This document shows positions 55,658-64,000 of a stretch of 64,000 bases of DNA, one piece after another; position 1 is the stretch's first letter, and every line of letters begins with the position of its first letter. The position numbers and the translations under genes were made by a program. The notes below the pieces were generated by a model. The model did no database searches and was not told the origin of the DNA. It saw nothing but the letters and a program-made list of their open reading frames with translations. The stretch spans positions 3,410,001-3,474,000 of the forward strand of contig NZ_CP015163.1 in assembly GCF_003312875.1 (NCBI RefSeq), written 5' to 3'. Origin of the DNA: Amycolatopsis albispora. GTDB lineage: Bacteria > Actinomycetota > Actinomycetes > Mycobacteriales > Pseudonocardiaceae.

Positions 55658-56700
55658 AGACCGCGCTGACCGAGCTGACCGGTGTGACGCATCCGGTGGT
55701 GCAGACCGGAATGGGCTGGGTGGCCGGGCCGCGGCTGGTCTCCGCCACCGCCGAGGGCGGCGGGCTCGGCATTCTCGCGTCGGCGACGATGAGCTACGAG
55801 GAACTCGCCACCGCGATCAAGGAAACCCGGCTGCGCACGGCAAAACCGTTCGGCGTCAACCTGCGTGCCGACGCCGAGGACGCCGGGCGGCGGGTCGACC
55901 TGCTCATCGCCGAGGGCGTCAAGGTCGCTTCCTTCGCGCTGGCCCCGAAACCGGACATGATCGCCAAGCTCAAGGACAACGGCGTGGTGGTCATCCCGTC
56001 GGTCGGGGCCGCGCGACACGCCGAGAAGGTGGCGGGCTGGGGTGCCGACGCGGTGATCGTGCAGGGTGGTGAGGGCGGCGGGCACACCGGCGGGGTGGCC
56101 ACCACGCTGCTGCTGCCGTCCGTGCTGGACGCCGTGGACATCCCGGTGGTGGCCGCCGGTGGCTTCTACGACGGCCGCGGCCTGGCCGCCGCGCTGGCCT
56201 ACGGCGCGGCCGGGGTGGCGATGGGCACGCGGTTCCTGCTGACCCGCGAAAGCACCGTGCCGGACGCGGTCAAGCAGGCCTACCTGGCGCGCGGGCTCGG
56301 TGACACCGTGGTGACCCGCAAGGTCGACGGCCTGCCGCACCGCGTGCTGCGCACCGAACTGGTCGAGTCGCTGGAGCGCTCCGGCAGGCTCACCGGCTTC
56401 GCGCGGGCGGTCACCAACGCCGCGCGGTTCCGCCGGATCACCGGGCTGAGCTGGCGGTCCATGCTGCGTGAGGGCCTCGCGATGAAGCGCGGCGGCGACC
56501 GTGGCTGGGCGCAGGTGCTGATGGCGGCGAACACGCCGATGCTGTTGCGCGCCGGGCTGGTCGGCGGTGATCCGGACGCCGGGGTGCTGGCATCGGGGCA
56601 GGTGGTGGGCCTGCTGGCGGACCTGCCCGCGGTGGCGGAACTGATCGAGGGAATCGTGACCGACGCGGAGCTGATCCTTCGGCGCTTGGGCGGCTGCTGA
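55654..56700 (+). CDS. ipdC: IpdC, NMO-fold flavin oxidoreductase of the HIP pathway
   Basis: 348 aa TIM barrel. HPVVQTGMGWVAGPRLV (about residue 14), VQGGEGGGHTGGVATTLLL (about 135) and PVVAAGGFYDGRGLAAALAYGA (about 165) form the FMN-binding pattern. In the HIP pathway IpdC acts with IpdF in converting 5-hydroxy/oxo intermediates, so annotation as nitronate monooxygenase would be misleading. Fourth gene of the echA20 operon. Confidence 0.88.
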   Translation: MKTALTELTGVTHPVVQTGMGWVAGPRLVSATAEGGGLGILASATMSYEELATAIKETRLRTAKPFGVNLRADAEDAGRRVDLLIAEGVKVASFALAPKPDMIAKLKDNGVVVIPSVGAARHAEKVAGWGADAVIVQGGEGGGHTGGVATTLLLPSVLDAVDIPVVAAGGFYDGRGLAAALAYGAAGVAMGTRFLLTRESTVPDAVKQAYLARGLGDTVVTRKVDGLPHRVLRTELVESLERSGRLTGFARAVTNAARFRRITGLSWRSMLREGLAMKRGGDRGWAQVLMAANTPMLLRAGLVGGDPDAGVLASGQVVGLLADLPAVAELIEGIVTDAELILRRLGGC

Positions 56701-56718
56701 TGTGCTTGACTTCCCGGC

Positions 56719-57516
56719 ATGATCTCCCAGCGTTGCCCGGTCGCCGACGGTGAGCTGCAGGTCGAATCCACCGGCGAAGGGCCGCCGCTGCTGATGATCG
56801 CGGGCGGGCTCGGCGCCGCGGACAGCTACCGCGCCCTGGCGAAGCGCCTGGGCAGCGACTACACCGTGCTCACCTACGACCGGCGCGGGCACTTCCGCAG
56901 CACGGACGAGACCACCGGCCCGGTGCCGGTCAGCCTGCAGGCCGACGACGCGCGGGCGGTCATCGAGCACGCCGGGCTCGGCAAGGCGACGGTGTTCGGC
57001 AGCAGCGCGGGCGCGCTGATCGGGCTGGACCTGGCCGCGCGGCACCCCGACGTGCTGACCGGGCTGGTCGCGCACGAGCCGCCGCTGGTCCAGCTGCTGC
57101 CGGACGCCGAGGAGTGGGAGGCCTTCGCCGAGTCGCAGGTCGCCGCGTGTGAGCGGGGCGACCTGGTCGAGGCGTTCACGCAGTTCGCCGGTTCGCTGGC
57201 GGGGGCGGGGCTGCCTGAGCTGCGCATGGTGCGCCTGCCGAACGAGCGGGAGTGGATCCGGCTGTTCACCAGGGAGCTCCGCGCGTTCTACCACTACGAG
57301 CCGGATCTGGTGGCGCTGCGGCGGTCGCGGGTGGAGATCACCCCGACGGCCGGCCGCGACAGCCGGGGCTACTACCACTACCGCCCGGCGAAAACGCTTG
57401 CGCTCGAGCTGGGGCAGCCGTTCGCCGAGGTGCCGGGCGCGCACCTGGCCCCGCAACGCAACCCGGCCGCCTTCGAAACCGCCCTGCGGGAGCTGCTGGC
57501 GGACCTGCCTTCGTAG
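56719..57516 (+). CDS. alpha/beta hydrolase
   Basis: 265 aa. Nucleophile elbow VFGSSAGALIG (about residue 95), oxyanion region MIAGGLGAAD (about 27), catalytic His in VPGAHLAPQRNP (about 238), and YDRRGHFRS after strand beta4. It resembles hydrolases related to epoxide hydrolases or non-heme haloperoxidases. It starts 18 nt after ipdC and is probably on the same transcript. It is not part of the M. tuberculosis HIP operon, so a steroid-pathway role is only a guess. Confidence 0.8.
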   Translation: MISQRCPVADGELQVESTGEGPPLLMIAGGLGAADSYRALAKRLGSDYTVLTYDRRGHFRSTDETTGPVPVSLQADDARAVIEHAGLGKATVFGSSAGALIGLDLAARHPDVLTGLVAHEPPLVQLLPDAEEWEAFAESQVAACERGDLVEAFTQFAGSLAGAGLPELRMVRLPNEREWIRLFTRELRAFYHYEPDLVALRRSRVEITPTAGRDSRGYYHYRPAKTLALELGQPFAEVPGAHLAPQRNPAAFETALRELLADLPS

Positions 57517-57527
57517 CGGGTGCCGTG

Positions 57528-58085
57528 TCAGAGCGGCCGGATCACCCTGGCCGGGTTCCCGGCGGCGAACACGCGGGACGGCAGGTCCCTGGTGACCACG
57601 CTCCCCGCCCCGACCACCGTGTCGTCACCGACGGTCACCCCGGCGCACACGGTGACCCCGCCGCCGAACCAGACGTTGTCGCCGATGGTGATCGGGGCCG
57701 CGCTCTCCCACCGCTGGCGTCGCGCCTCGTGGTCCTCCATCGGGTGCAGCGCGGTCAGCAGCTGCGCCCGCGGCCCGATCGACACGTCGTTGCCGATCCG
57801 GATCGGGGCGCAGTCCAGCAGGATGGCGTCGTAGTTGAGGAACGAGTTGGCGCCGATCTCGATCAGGTAGCCGTAGTCGCACTGGAAGCGCGGCATGATC
57901 CACGAGCCGTCGCCGAACTTGCCGAGCAGGTCGCGCAGCAGCTCGTCCCGGCGCTCGTTCGCGTCGGGCTCGGTCGCGTTGAACTCGGCGCACAGGCGCT
58001 GCGCGCGATGCCGCTCGGCGACCAGCTCGGGATCGTTGTCGCGGTACAGCTCGCCGCGCAGCATGCGCTCCTTGTGTTCACCCAT
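57528..58085 (-). CDS. maltose/galactoside O-acetyltransferase-like (LbH fold)
   Basis: 185 aa. N-terminal MLRGELYRDNDPELVAER is the Maac domain of sugar O-acetyltransferases. It is followed by hexapeptide repeats of a left-handed beta helix (about residues 70-180) and the catalytic His in LLTALHPMEDHEARR. It transfers acetyl from acetyl-CoA to sugars. No link to the neighbouring steroid genes is evident. Confidence 0.85.
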   Translation of the reverse strand: MGEHKERMLRGELYRDNDPELVAERHRAQRLCAEFNATEPDANERRDELLRDLLGKFGDGSWIMPRFQCDYGYLIEIGANSFLNYDAILLDCAPIRIGNDVSIGPRAQLLTALHPMEDHEARRQRWESAAPITIGDNVWFGGGVTVCAGVTVGDDTVVGAGSVVTRDLPSRVFAAGNPARVIRPL

Positions 58086-58099
58086 ACCGCGAGGCTAGA

Positions 58100-59251
58100 T
58101 CACACTCGCTCGATGATCGTGACGTTGGCGGTGCCGCCGCCTTCGCACATCGTCTGCAGCCCGTACCGGCCCCCTCGGCGTTCCAGTTCGTGCAGCAGGG
58201 TGGCGAACAGCTTGGTCCCGGTCGCGCCGATCGGGTGGCCCAGTGCGATCCCGCCGCCGTTGACGTTGACCCGCGCCGGGTCGGCGCCGGTTTCGTCGAG
58301 CCAAGCCAGCACCACCGGCGCGAAGGCCTCGTTCACCTCGAACAGGTCGATGTCCCCGATCGACAACCCCGTGCGGCGCAGCGCGTGCGCCGTCGCCGGG
58401 ATCGGGCCCGTCAGCATCCAGACCGGGTCCGCGGCCCGCACCGAAAGGTGGTGGATGCGTGCCCGCGGCTTCAGGCCGTGCTCCGCCACGAACGAAGCCG
58501 AAGCGATCAGCGTCGCGGAAGCACCGTCCGAGATCTGGCTGGCCACCGCCGCGGTCAGCACCGATCCGGGGCTCAGCGGCTTCAGCGACGCCATGCGCTC
58601 CAGCGTGGTGTCCCGCCGCGGCCCCTCGTCGTGGCGGAAATCGCCGACCGGCGCGAGCTCCGCGTCAAAACGACCGGAATCGATGGCCGCGATGGCCCGC
58701 TGGTGACTCGAGTACGCGTACTCCTCCAGCTGCGCACGCGGGAAACCCCAGTGCGAAGCGATCATCTCCGCCGCGTGGAACTGCGAGATCTCCGCGGCGC
58801 CGTACCGCTCCTGCCACCCCTTCGAGCCGGAGAACGGGTCGTCGAAGCCGTGCTCCCGCCCGGCCAGCATGGCCGCGCTGATCGGGATCTGGCTCATGTT
58901 CTGCACCCCGCCGGCCAGCACCAGGTCCATCGTGCCGCTGAGCACCGCCTGCGCGGCGAAGTGCACCGCCTGCTGGCTCGACCCGCACTGCCGGTCCACG
59001 GTCACCCCTGGCACGTGGTGCGGGAACCCGGCGGCCAGCCAGGCCGTCCTGGCGATGTTGCCGGCCTGCGGCCCGAGCGTGTCCGTGCAGCCCAGGATCA
59101 CGTCGTCCACCAGCGCCGGGTCCACCCCGGCCCGGCCGACGACCGCCTCGATCACGTGGGCGCCGAGATCGGCGGAGTGCATCGCGCTGAGCGCGCCCCC
59201 GCGCCTGCCCACCGGGGTGCGCACGGCGTCGAGCACGTAGGCCTCGGCCAT
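58100..59251 (-). CDS. fadA6: thiolase FadA6
   Basis: 383 aa. Nucleophile Cys in TVDRQCGSSQQA (about residue 88), His in IALGHPIGATGTK (about 338) and second Cys in TMCEGGGTAN (about 370). Orthologue order kstR2-fadA6 as in M. tuberculosis (Rv3557c-Rv3556c). FadA6 is the thiolase of the HIP pathway. The ATG overlaps the kstR2 stop (TGATG), ending the fadE30-ipdF-kstR2-fadA6 operon. Confidence 0.9.
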   Translation of the reverse strand: MAEAYVLDAVRTPVGRRGGALSAMHSADLGAHVIEAVVGRAGVDPALVDDVILGCTDTLGPQAGNIARTAWLAAGFPHHVPGVTVDRQCGSSQQAVHFAAQAVLSGTMDLVLAGGVQNMSQIPISAAMLAGREHGFDDPFSGSKGWQERYGAAEISQFHAAEMIASHWGFPRAQLEEYAYSSHQRAIAAIDSGRFDAELAPVGDFRHDEGPRRDTTLERMASLKPLSPGSVLTAAVASQISDGASATLIASASFVAEHGLKPRARIHHLSVRAADPVWMLTGPIPATAHALRRTGLSIGDIDLFEVNEAFAPVVLAWLDETGADPARVNVNGGGIALGHPIGATGTKLFATLLHELERRGGRYGLQTMCEGGGTANVTIIERV

Positions 59252-59868
59252 CAGGTCTCCTTCTTGACGCGGCGCCGCCGGGTGGCGATGCCGTCGAGCA
59301 GGATGCCGAGGTACTGCGCGGCCACGTCGGCCGCGGACAGCGTGCCCTCGGGGTTGTACCAGCGCACGGCCACCCACACGGTGTCGCGGATGAACCGGTA
59401 GGTCAGCTCGATGTCCAGGTCGGCGCGGAACTCCCCGGCCGCGATGCCCTCGGCGAGCAGGTCGTGCCACAGCTTGCGGAACTCGGCGTTGCGGGTGCCG
59501 ATGTAGGCGAACCGCGGCTGCTTGGCCAGGTGCTTGGCCTCGTTCTGGTAGATCTCCACCTCGGCGGGCCGCCGGTGGATGGAGTCGAAGGACGCCGCGA
59601 CCACCGCCTCCAGCGTCTTGCGCGGCCCCAGCCGCGACTCCACGATCTCGGCGTAGGTGCCGAACAGCTCGTCGAGGAACCCGGTGAGGATCTCGTCGGC
59701 GATCTGCTCCTTGGAGTCGAAGTGGTGGTACAGGCTGCCGGACAGGATGCCCGCCGCGTCGGCGATGTCCCGGACCGTGGTGGAAACGAACCCGCGCTCG
59801 GCGAACAGGCCCGCGGCGATGCCCAGCAGTTCCGCGCGGCGGCCCGAGTTCGTTCCTGGCTTGCTCAT
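59251..59868 (-). CDS. kstR2: TetR-family repressor KstR2
   Basis: 205 aa. N-terminal HTH (TTVRDIADAAGILSGSLYHH, about residues 29-48). The ligand domain has YQNEAKHLAKQPRFAYI and YRFIRDTVWVAVRWYNPEG, both close to mycobacterial KstR2. KstR2 represses the ring C/D genes and is released by HIP-CoA. In an operon under the site at 61797, hence probably autoregulated. Confidence 0.92.
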   Translation of the reverse strand: MSKPGTNSGRRAELLGIAAGLFAERGFVSTTVRDIADAAGILSGSLYHHFDSKEQIADEILTGFLDELFGTYAEIVESRLGPRKTLEAVVAASFDSIHRRPAEVEIYQNEAKHLAKQPRFAYIGTRNAEFRKLWHDLLAEGIAAGEFRADLDIELTYRFIRDTVWVAVRWYNPEGTLSAADVAAQYLGILLDGIATRRRRVKKET

Positions 59869-59884
59869 CGTCTTCTCGTGTTCC

Positions 59885-60652
59885 TTACGCGTGCTGACTC
59901 GAAACGGAGACCACCTCGCCGGTCAGGTACGAGGCGTAGTCACTGGCGAGGAACACCATCACATTCGCCACCTCCCACGGTTTCGCCGCCCTGCCGGAAA
60001 CCTCGCGCGCGGTCAGCTCGGCCAGCACGTCCTCGCTGGTCACCTTGGCCAGGAACGGGTGCATCGCCAGGCTGGGCGCGACCGCGTTGACCCGGATGCC
60101 GTGCTCGGCCACGTCCACCGCCGCGCACCGCGTCAGCGCCATCACCCCGGCCTTCGCCGCCGCGTAGTGCGCCTGCCCGGCCTGCGCCCGCCAGCCGAGC
60201 ACGGAGGCGTTGTTCACCACCGCTCCCCCGTCACCCTGCGCGATGAACTGCCGCAGCGCCGCCCTGGTGACCCGGAAGGTGCTGGTGAGCGTCACGTCCA
60301 GCACGGTGGCCCACTCGTCGTCGGTCATGTCCACAATGGACTTCTGACCGCCGAGCCCGGCGTTGTTGATCAGTACGTCGAGCCGGCCGTGGTGGGCCAC
60401 CGCGCCGTCGATCAGCGCCCGGACCTGTTCACCGTCGGTGACGTCACACGGGATCGCGTGCACCCCGCCGAGTTCGGCGGCCTTCTCGGCCAGCCTGCGC
60501 TCGTGCCGGTCGCTGAGCACCACCCGCGCGCCCTCCTCCAGGCAGCGCCTGGCCACCGCGGACCCGATCCCGGTGCCCGCCGCCGCGGTGATCACCACCA
60601 CCTTGTCCCGCAACAGGTCGCGGCCTTCCGGGTACTTCGGCACGGGGATCAA
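59885..60652 (-). CDS. ipdF: short-chain dehydrogenase IpdF
   Basis: 255 aa SDR. VVVITAAAGTGIGSAV (about residue 18; the usual Gly-rich loop with AAAGTGIG as in Rv3559c), NNAG (about 92) and YAAAK (about 162). Adjacent to fadE30 as in mycobacteria. IpdF oxidises the 5-hydroxyl of a HIP-derived CoA ester. No ATG is available. The TTG at 60652 is chosen: it overlaps the fadE30 stop (TTGA) and has GGGAGG 7 nt upstream. A GTG at 60643 is possible. Confidence 0.88.
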   Translation of the reverse strand: MIPVPKYPEGRDLLRDKVVVITAAAGTGIGSAVARRCLEEGARVVLSDRHERRLAEKAAELGGVHAIPCDVTDGEQVRALIDGAVAHHGRLDVLINNAGLGGQKSIVDMTDDEWATVLDVTLTSTFRVTRAALRQFIAQGDGGAVVNNASVLGWRAQAGQAHYAAAKAGVMALTRCAAVDVAEHGIRVNAVAPSLAMHPFLAKVTSEDVLAELTAREVSGRAAKPWEVANVMVFLASDYASYLTGEVVSVSSQHA

Positions 60653-61785
60653 GGACGGGCCTCCCTCGGCAGGCCGAGCACCCGCTCGGCGATCACGTTG
60701 CGCTGGATTTCGTTGGAGCCGCCGTAGATGGTGTCGGCCCTGGTGAACAGGTAGAGCCGCTGCCACTCGTCCAGGTCGTCGCCGGTGAGCATCGCTTCGG
60801 GGCCACGCACCAGCATCGCCAACTCCCCGAGCGAACGGTGCCAGTTCGCCCAGACCAGTTTGGACACTTCCGCCACGCCGGGCGCGGTGTCACCGAGCGT
60901 GCGGCGGGCGTGCGCGTTCATCACTTCGAGGCCGACCCGCGCGCGGGCCAGCTTCTCGGCGATGTGCGGGTCACCGGCGGCACCGGTGCGCTCGGCGAGT
61001 TCGGTCAGCGCCTGGAGTTCACGCCGGAAGCCGACCTGCTGGCCGAGCGTGGCCACCCCGCGCTCGAAGCCGAGCGTGCCCATCGCCACCCGCCAGCCGT
61101 CACCGGGTTCACCGACCACCAGGTCACGCGCGGTACGGGCGCCGTCGAAGAAGACCTCGTTGAACTCCGAGGTCCCGGTCAGCTGCACGATCGGGCGCAC
61201 CTCGACGCCCGGCTGCCGCATCGGCACCAGCAGGTACGACAGGCCCTGGTGCCGCTGGGAACCGGGTTCCGTGCGCGCCAGCACAAAGCACCAGTCGGCC
61301 TGGTGCGCCAGCGAAGTCCACACCTTCTGGCCGTGCAGCACCCAGTCGTCCCCGTCGAGCGTGGCCGTGGTCGACACCGCGGCGAGGTCCGAGCCCGCCC
61401 CCGGTTCGGAGTAACCCTGGCACCAGAGTTCTTCCACAGCCCTGATCTTCGGCAGGAACCGGCGCTGCTGCTCCGGCGTGCCGAAGGCGATCAGCGTCGG
61501 CCCGAGCAGCTGCTCACCGAGGTGGCTGACCTTCGCGGGCGCGTTCGCCCTGGCGTACTCCTCGTGGAAGATCACCTGCTCGTCGAGGCTCGCACCGCGG
61601 CCGCCGTGCTCGACCGGCCAGCCGAGGCAGGTCCAGCCACCGGCGGCGAGCCGCCGCTCCCAGGCCAGCCGCTCTTCGAACGCCTCGTGCTCGCGGCCGG
61701 GGCCGCCGAGGCCACGCAGCGCGGCGAACTCACCGGCCAGGTTCTCGGCCAGCCAGTCGCGCACCCGTTCCCGGAACTCGGTCAC
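60649..61785 (-). CDS. fadE30: acyl-CoA dehydrogenase FadE30
   Basis: 378 aa. The ACAD signatures are CQGYSEPGAGSDLAAVST (about residue 122) and the C-terminal YGGSNEIQRNVIAERVLGL. In M. tuberculosis FadE30 dehydrogenates HIP-CoA (C4 side-chain step) with FAD as cofactor. GTG start 12 nt from the KstR2-like operator and divergent from fadD3. First gene of the operon. Confidence 0.9.
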   Translation of the reverse strand: MTEFRERVRDWLAENLAGEFAALRGLGGPGREHEAFEERLAWERRLAAGGWTCLGWPVEHGGRGASLDEQVIFHEEYARANAPAKVSHLGEQLLGPTLIAFGTPEQQRRFLPKIRAVEELWCQGYSEPGAGSDLAAVSTTATLDGDDWVLHGQKVWTSLAHQADWCFVLARTEPGSQRHQGLSYLLVPMRQPGVEVRPIVQLTGTSEFNEVFFDGARTARDLVVGEPGDGWRVAMGTLGFERGVATLGQQVGFRRELQALTELAERTGAAGDPHIAEKLARARVGLEVMNAHARRTLGDTAPGVAEVSKLVWANWHRSLGELAMLVRGPEAMLTGDDLDEWQRLYLFTRADTIYGGSNEIQRNVIAERVLGLPREARP

Positions 61786-61796
61786 GCTGCTACCCT

Positions 61797-61810
61797 ACCA
61801 AGCACTTGCT
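61797..61810. promoter_or_regulatory. KstR2 operator, fadE30/fadD3
   Basis: ACCAAGCACTTGCT fits AnCAAGnnCTTGnT at all fixed positions and extends outward (CTA...TAG). It lies in the 39-bp gap between the divergent fadE30 and fadD3 starts. The kstR2 gene is in the fadE30 operon. Confidence 0.85.
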
Positions 61811-61824
61811 AGGGAGCGAAGACC

Positions 61825-63303
61825 TTGAACACTTCGGACACGATTCCCGCCGCACTCGCCGCGACGGCCGCCCGGCTGCCCAGCGGTGAGGCGCTCGTGG
61901 ACGGCCCGGTGCGGCTCACCTGGCCGGAACTGCACCAGCGGGTGCTCGGCCGCGCGGCGTGGTTCGCCGAGCGGGGCATCCGCCGCGGCGACCGCGTGGC
62001 GATCTGCGCGCCGAACTCGTACCACTGGGTGATCGCCGCGCTCGGCGCGTCGGCCGCCGGGGCGGCGCTGGTGCCGATCAACACCCGGTTCACCGGGCCG
62101 GAGATGCGCGACGTCATCACCCGCAGCGCGGCCAGGGCACTGGTGGTCGCCGACAACTTCCTCGGGGTGGACCGGCTCGCCGAAATCGGCGACGCCCGCC
62201 CCGAAGTGGTCTTGCGCATCCCCACCGACTGGACAGACCTCACCGGCGAATTCGACACCGCCGTCGAACCGGACGACCTCGCCGACATCCTGTTCACCTC
62301 GGGCACCACCGGCCGCAGCAAGGGCGCGATGACCAGCCATCGGCGCACGCTGGGCGTCGCCGGCGCCTGGGCCGAGCGCGCCGGGCTCACCCCGGAAGAT
62401 CGCTACCTGGTGATCAACCCGTTCTTCCACAGCTTCGGGTACAAGGCGGGCATTCTCGCGGCGGTCCTGGGCGGCAGCACCATCGTGCCGCAGGCGACCT
62501 TCGACCCGGTGCGCACGATGGAGCTGATCGAGACCGAGCGGATCACCGTGCTGCCCGGCGCGCCGACCATCTTCCAGGTGCTGCTGGACCACCCCGAGCG
62601 CGCGGCACACGACCTGTCGTCGCTGCGGGTCGCGGTCACCGGCGCGGCCACCGTGCCGGTCCCGCTGATCGAGCGCATGCGGTCCGATCTCGGCCTGGAG
62701 ACCGTGCTCACCGCGTACGGGCTGACCGAGGCGGTGGTGGCGACGATGTGCCACGCGGGCGACGACCCGGTCACCGTGGCGACCACCTGCGGCAGCGCGG
62801 CCGCCGGGTTCGAGGTGCGCATCGCGGACACCGGTGAGGTCCTGCTGCGCGGGCCGAACACCATGCTCGGTTATCTTGACGATCCCGAAGCCACCGCCGA
62901 AGCGATCGACGCCGACGGCTGGCTGCACACCGGTGACGCCGGTGAGCTGGACGAACGCGGCTACCTGCGGATCACCGACCGCATCAAGGACATGTACATC
63001 TGCGGTGGCTTCAACGTCTACCCAGCCGAGGTGGAGCAGGTGCTCGCGCGGCTGCCCGGGGTCACCGAATCGGCGGTGATCGGGGTGCCCGACGACCGGC
63101 TCGGTGAGGTCGGCGCCGCCTACGTGGTGCGCTCCGATGACGGCACCGCACTGTCCGAAGAGGACGTTCTGGCGCACTGCGAGGCAAACCTGGCCAACTA
63201 CAAGCGGCCGCGCCGGGTGGAGTTCGTCAACGCGCTGCCGCGCAACGCGTCCGGGAAGGTACTCAAGCGAATGCTCCGTGTCGACGGCGAGGAGGCCCCA
63301 TGA
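61825..63303 (+). CDS. fadD3: HIP-CoA ligase FadD3
   Basis: 492 aa (M. tuberculosis FadD3 is 503). AMP-binding signature LFTSGTTGRSKGAMTSH (about residue 157), NPFFHSFGYKAGI (about 198), and the C-terminal GGFNVYPAEVE and NASGKVLKRML with the catalytic Lys. It activates HIP, the bicyclic C/D-ring fragment, with CoA. TTG start with GGGAG 8 nt upstream; the stop overlaps the next gene (ATGA). Confidence 0.9.
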   Translation: MNTSDTIPAALAATAARLPSGEALVDGPVRLTWPELHQRVLGRAAWFAERGIRRGDRVAICAPNSYHWVIAALGASAAGAALVPINTRFTGPEMRDVITRSAARALVVADNFLGVDRLAEIGDARPEVVLRIPTDWTDLTGEFDTAVEPDDLADILFTSGTTGRSKGAMTSHRRTLGVAGAWAERAGLTPEDRYLVINPFFHSFGYKAGILAAVLGGSTIVPQATFDPVRTMELIETERITVLPGAPTIFQVLLDHPERAAHDLSSLRVAVTGAATVPVPLIERMRSDLGLETVLTAYGLTEAVVATMCHAGDDPVTVATTCGSAAAGFEVRIADTGEVLLRGPNTMLGYLDDPEATAEAIDADGWLHTGDAGELDERGYLRITDRIKDMYICGGFNVYPAEVEQVLARLPGVTESAVIGVPDDRLGEVGAAYVVRSDDGTALSEEDVLAHCEANLANYKRPRRVEFVNALPRNASGKVLKRMLRVDGEEAP

Positions 63304-64000
63304 CGGTGCGGTACGAGCAGCGGGACGCGGTCGCGGTGGTGACCATGGACCGGCCCGAGTACCGGAACGCGCAGAACTCGGCGATGACCTACGCGCTGGA
63401 CGACGCGTTCTCGCGGGCGGTGGACGACGACTCGGTGAAGGTGATCGTGCTGGCCGGGGCGGGCAAGCACTTCTCCGCCGGGCACGACATCGGCTCGCCG
63501 GGCCGGGACGCGGACACCTCCTTCGACCGCCGGTCGGTGCTGTGGTGGGACCACACCGGCCGGGACGGCGGTGACCGGCGCTTCGCCCGCGAGTCCGAGG
63601 TGTACCTGGGCATGTGCCGCCGCTGGCGGGAGATCCCGAAGCCGATGATCGCCAGCGTGCAGGGCGCGTGCATCGCCGGCGGGCTGATGCTGGCGTGGGT
63701 GTGTGACCTGATCGTCGCCTCCGAAGACGCGTTCTTCGCCGATCCCGTGGTGCGCATGGGAATTCCGGGGGTGGAGTACTTCGCGCACCCGTGGGTGCTC
63801 GGGCCGCGTGCGGCCAAGGAGGTGCTGTTCACCGGCGAACGGTTCACCGCCGCGCAGGCCAGGGAATGGGGCATGCTCAACCGCGTGGTGCCCCGCGAGG
63901 ACCTGGAGTCGGAGACGCTGGCGCTGGCCGGGAAGATCGCCGCCATGCCGGGATTCGGGCTCGCGCTGGCGAAGAAGGCGGTCAACCAGGCGGAGGACCT
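63300..64000 (+). CDS. enoyl-CoA hydratase/isomerase (partial, runs off the window)
   Basis: The 5' 233 codons are present. Crotonase oxyanion-hole segments are FSAGHDIGSPG (about residue 58) and QGACIAGGLMLAW (about 121), with DPVVRMGIPGVEYFAHP (about 145). M. tuberculosis has fadE31 at this position after fadD3, so the gene order differs here. Start ATG overlaps the fadD3 stop, so it belongs to the same KstR2-controlled operon. The exact step is unknown. Confidence 0.82.
   Translation, partial: MTVRYEQRDAVAVVTMDRPEYRNAQNSAMTYALDDAFSRAVDDDSVKVIVLAGAGKHFSAGHDIGSPGRDADTSFDRRSVLWWDHTGRDGGDRRFARESEVYLGMCRRWREIPKPMIASVQGACIAGGLMLAWVCDLIVASEDAFFADPVVRMGIPGVEYFAHPWVLGPRAAKEVLFTGERFTAAQAREWGMLNRVVPREDLESETLALAGKIAAMPGFGLALAKKAVNQAED

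Noticed and set aside
55654..56700. Nitronate monooxygenase as the function of this gene
   Set aside because: Fold only; the operon position after ipdA-ipdB identifies it as IpdC of steroid ring degradation.

Overview
The window is very GC-rich, gene-dense DNA with strong third-position GC bias, frequent GTG/TTG starts and many 1-4 nt stop/start overlaps (ATGA, GTGA, TGATG). The gene content points to an actinomycete of the Pseudonocardiaceae type, with Amycolatopsis the best guess: a SigB-like sigma factor, DUF3039, DUF3099, DUF7455 and Spo0M-like proteins, a DasR-like regulator, and a mycobacterial-style sterol catabolic locus. The genus is an inference; no rRNA, tRNA or CRISPR was seen.

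Left part (1-14 kb): an oxygenase reductase; an ATPase, methyltransferase and membrane-protein neighbourhood of unknown role; a two-component system coupled to an amidohydrolase; a small zinc-ribbon protein; then a xylose-type ABC operon (xylF, ATPase, permease, ROK regulator) with a palindromic operator candidate upstream of xylF.

Mobile element (14.36-15.65 kb): an IS110-family element sits inside one copy of a palindromic repeat whose other copies lie at about 4.7, 22.1, 35.6, 41.6 and 41.7 kb. The non-coding end of the element folds like a bridge RNA. Its four guide segments match the interrupted repeat (target) and the element's own ends (donor). This is the most striking signal in the window.

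Middle (15.7-37.7 kb): mostly housekeeping and accessory genes. They include a DEAD/DEAH helicase, a YihY-type membrane protein, an RND efflux pump without partners, pseudouridine catabolism (psuG-psuK), an M20 amidohydrolase, D-aminoacyl-tRNA deacylase, a SigB-like sigma factor with a DasR-type dre palindrome upstream, class I fumarase, a lipoprotein, an FAD oxidoreductase, a DasR-like GntR regulator and an APC permease.

Right part (37.6-64 kb): a cholesterol/steroid degradation locus matching the mycobacterial KstR and KstR2 regulons. Side-chain genes (fadD19, echA19, a second CoA ligase, a DUF35 protein, ltp4, ltp3, cyp125, fadA5) carry KstR-like operators (TnnAACnnGTTnnA) in their divergent promoters. 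Ring C/D (HIP) genes (two SDRs, echA20, ipdA, ipdB, ipdC, fadA6, kstR2, ipdF, fadE30, fadD3 and a partial enoyl-CoA hydratase) flank two KstR2-like operators (AnCAAGnnCTTGnT). Together they would activate and shorten the sterol side chain by beta-oxidation, then open and degrade rings C and D. Two methyltransferases, an alpha/beta hydrolase and a sugar acetyltransferase are interspersed.
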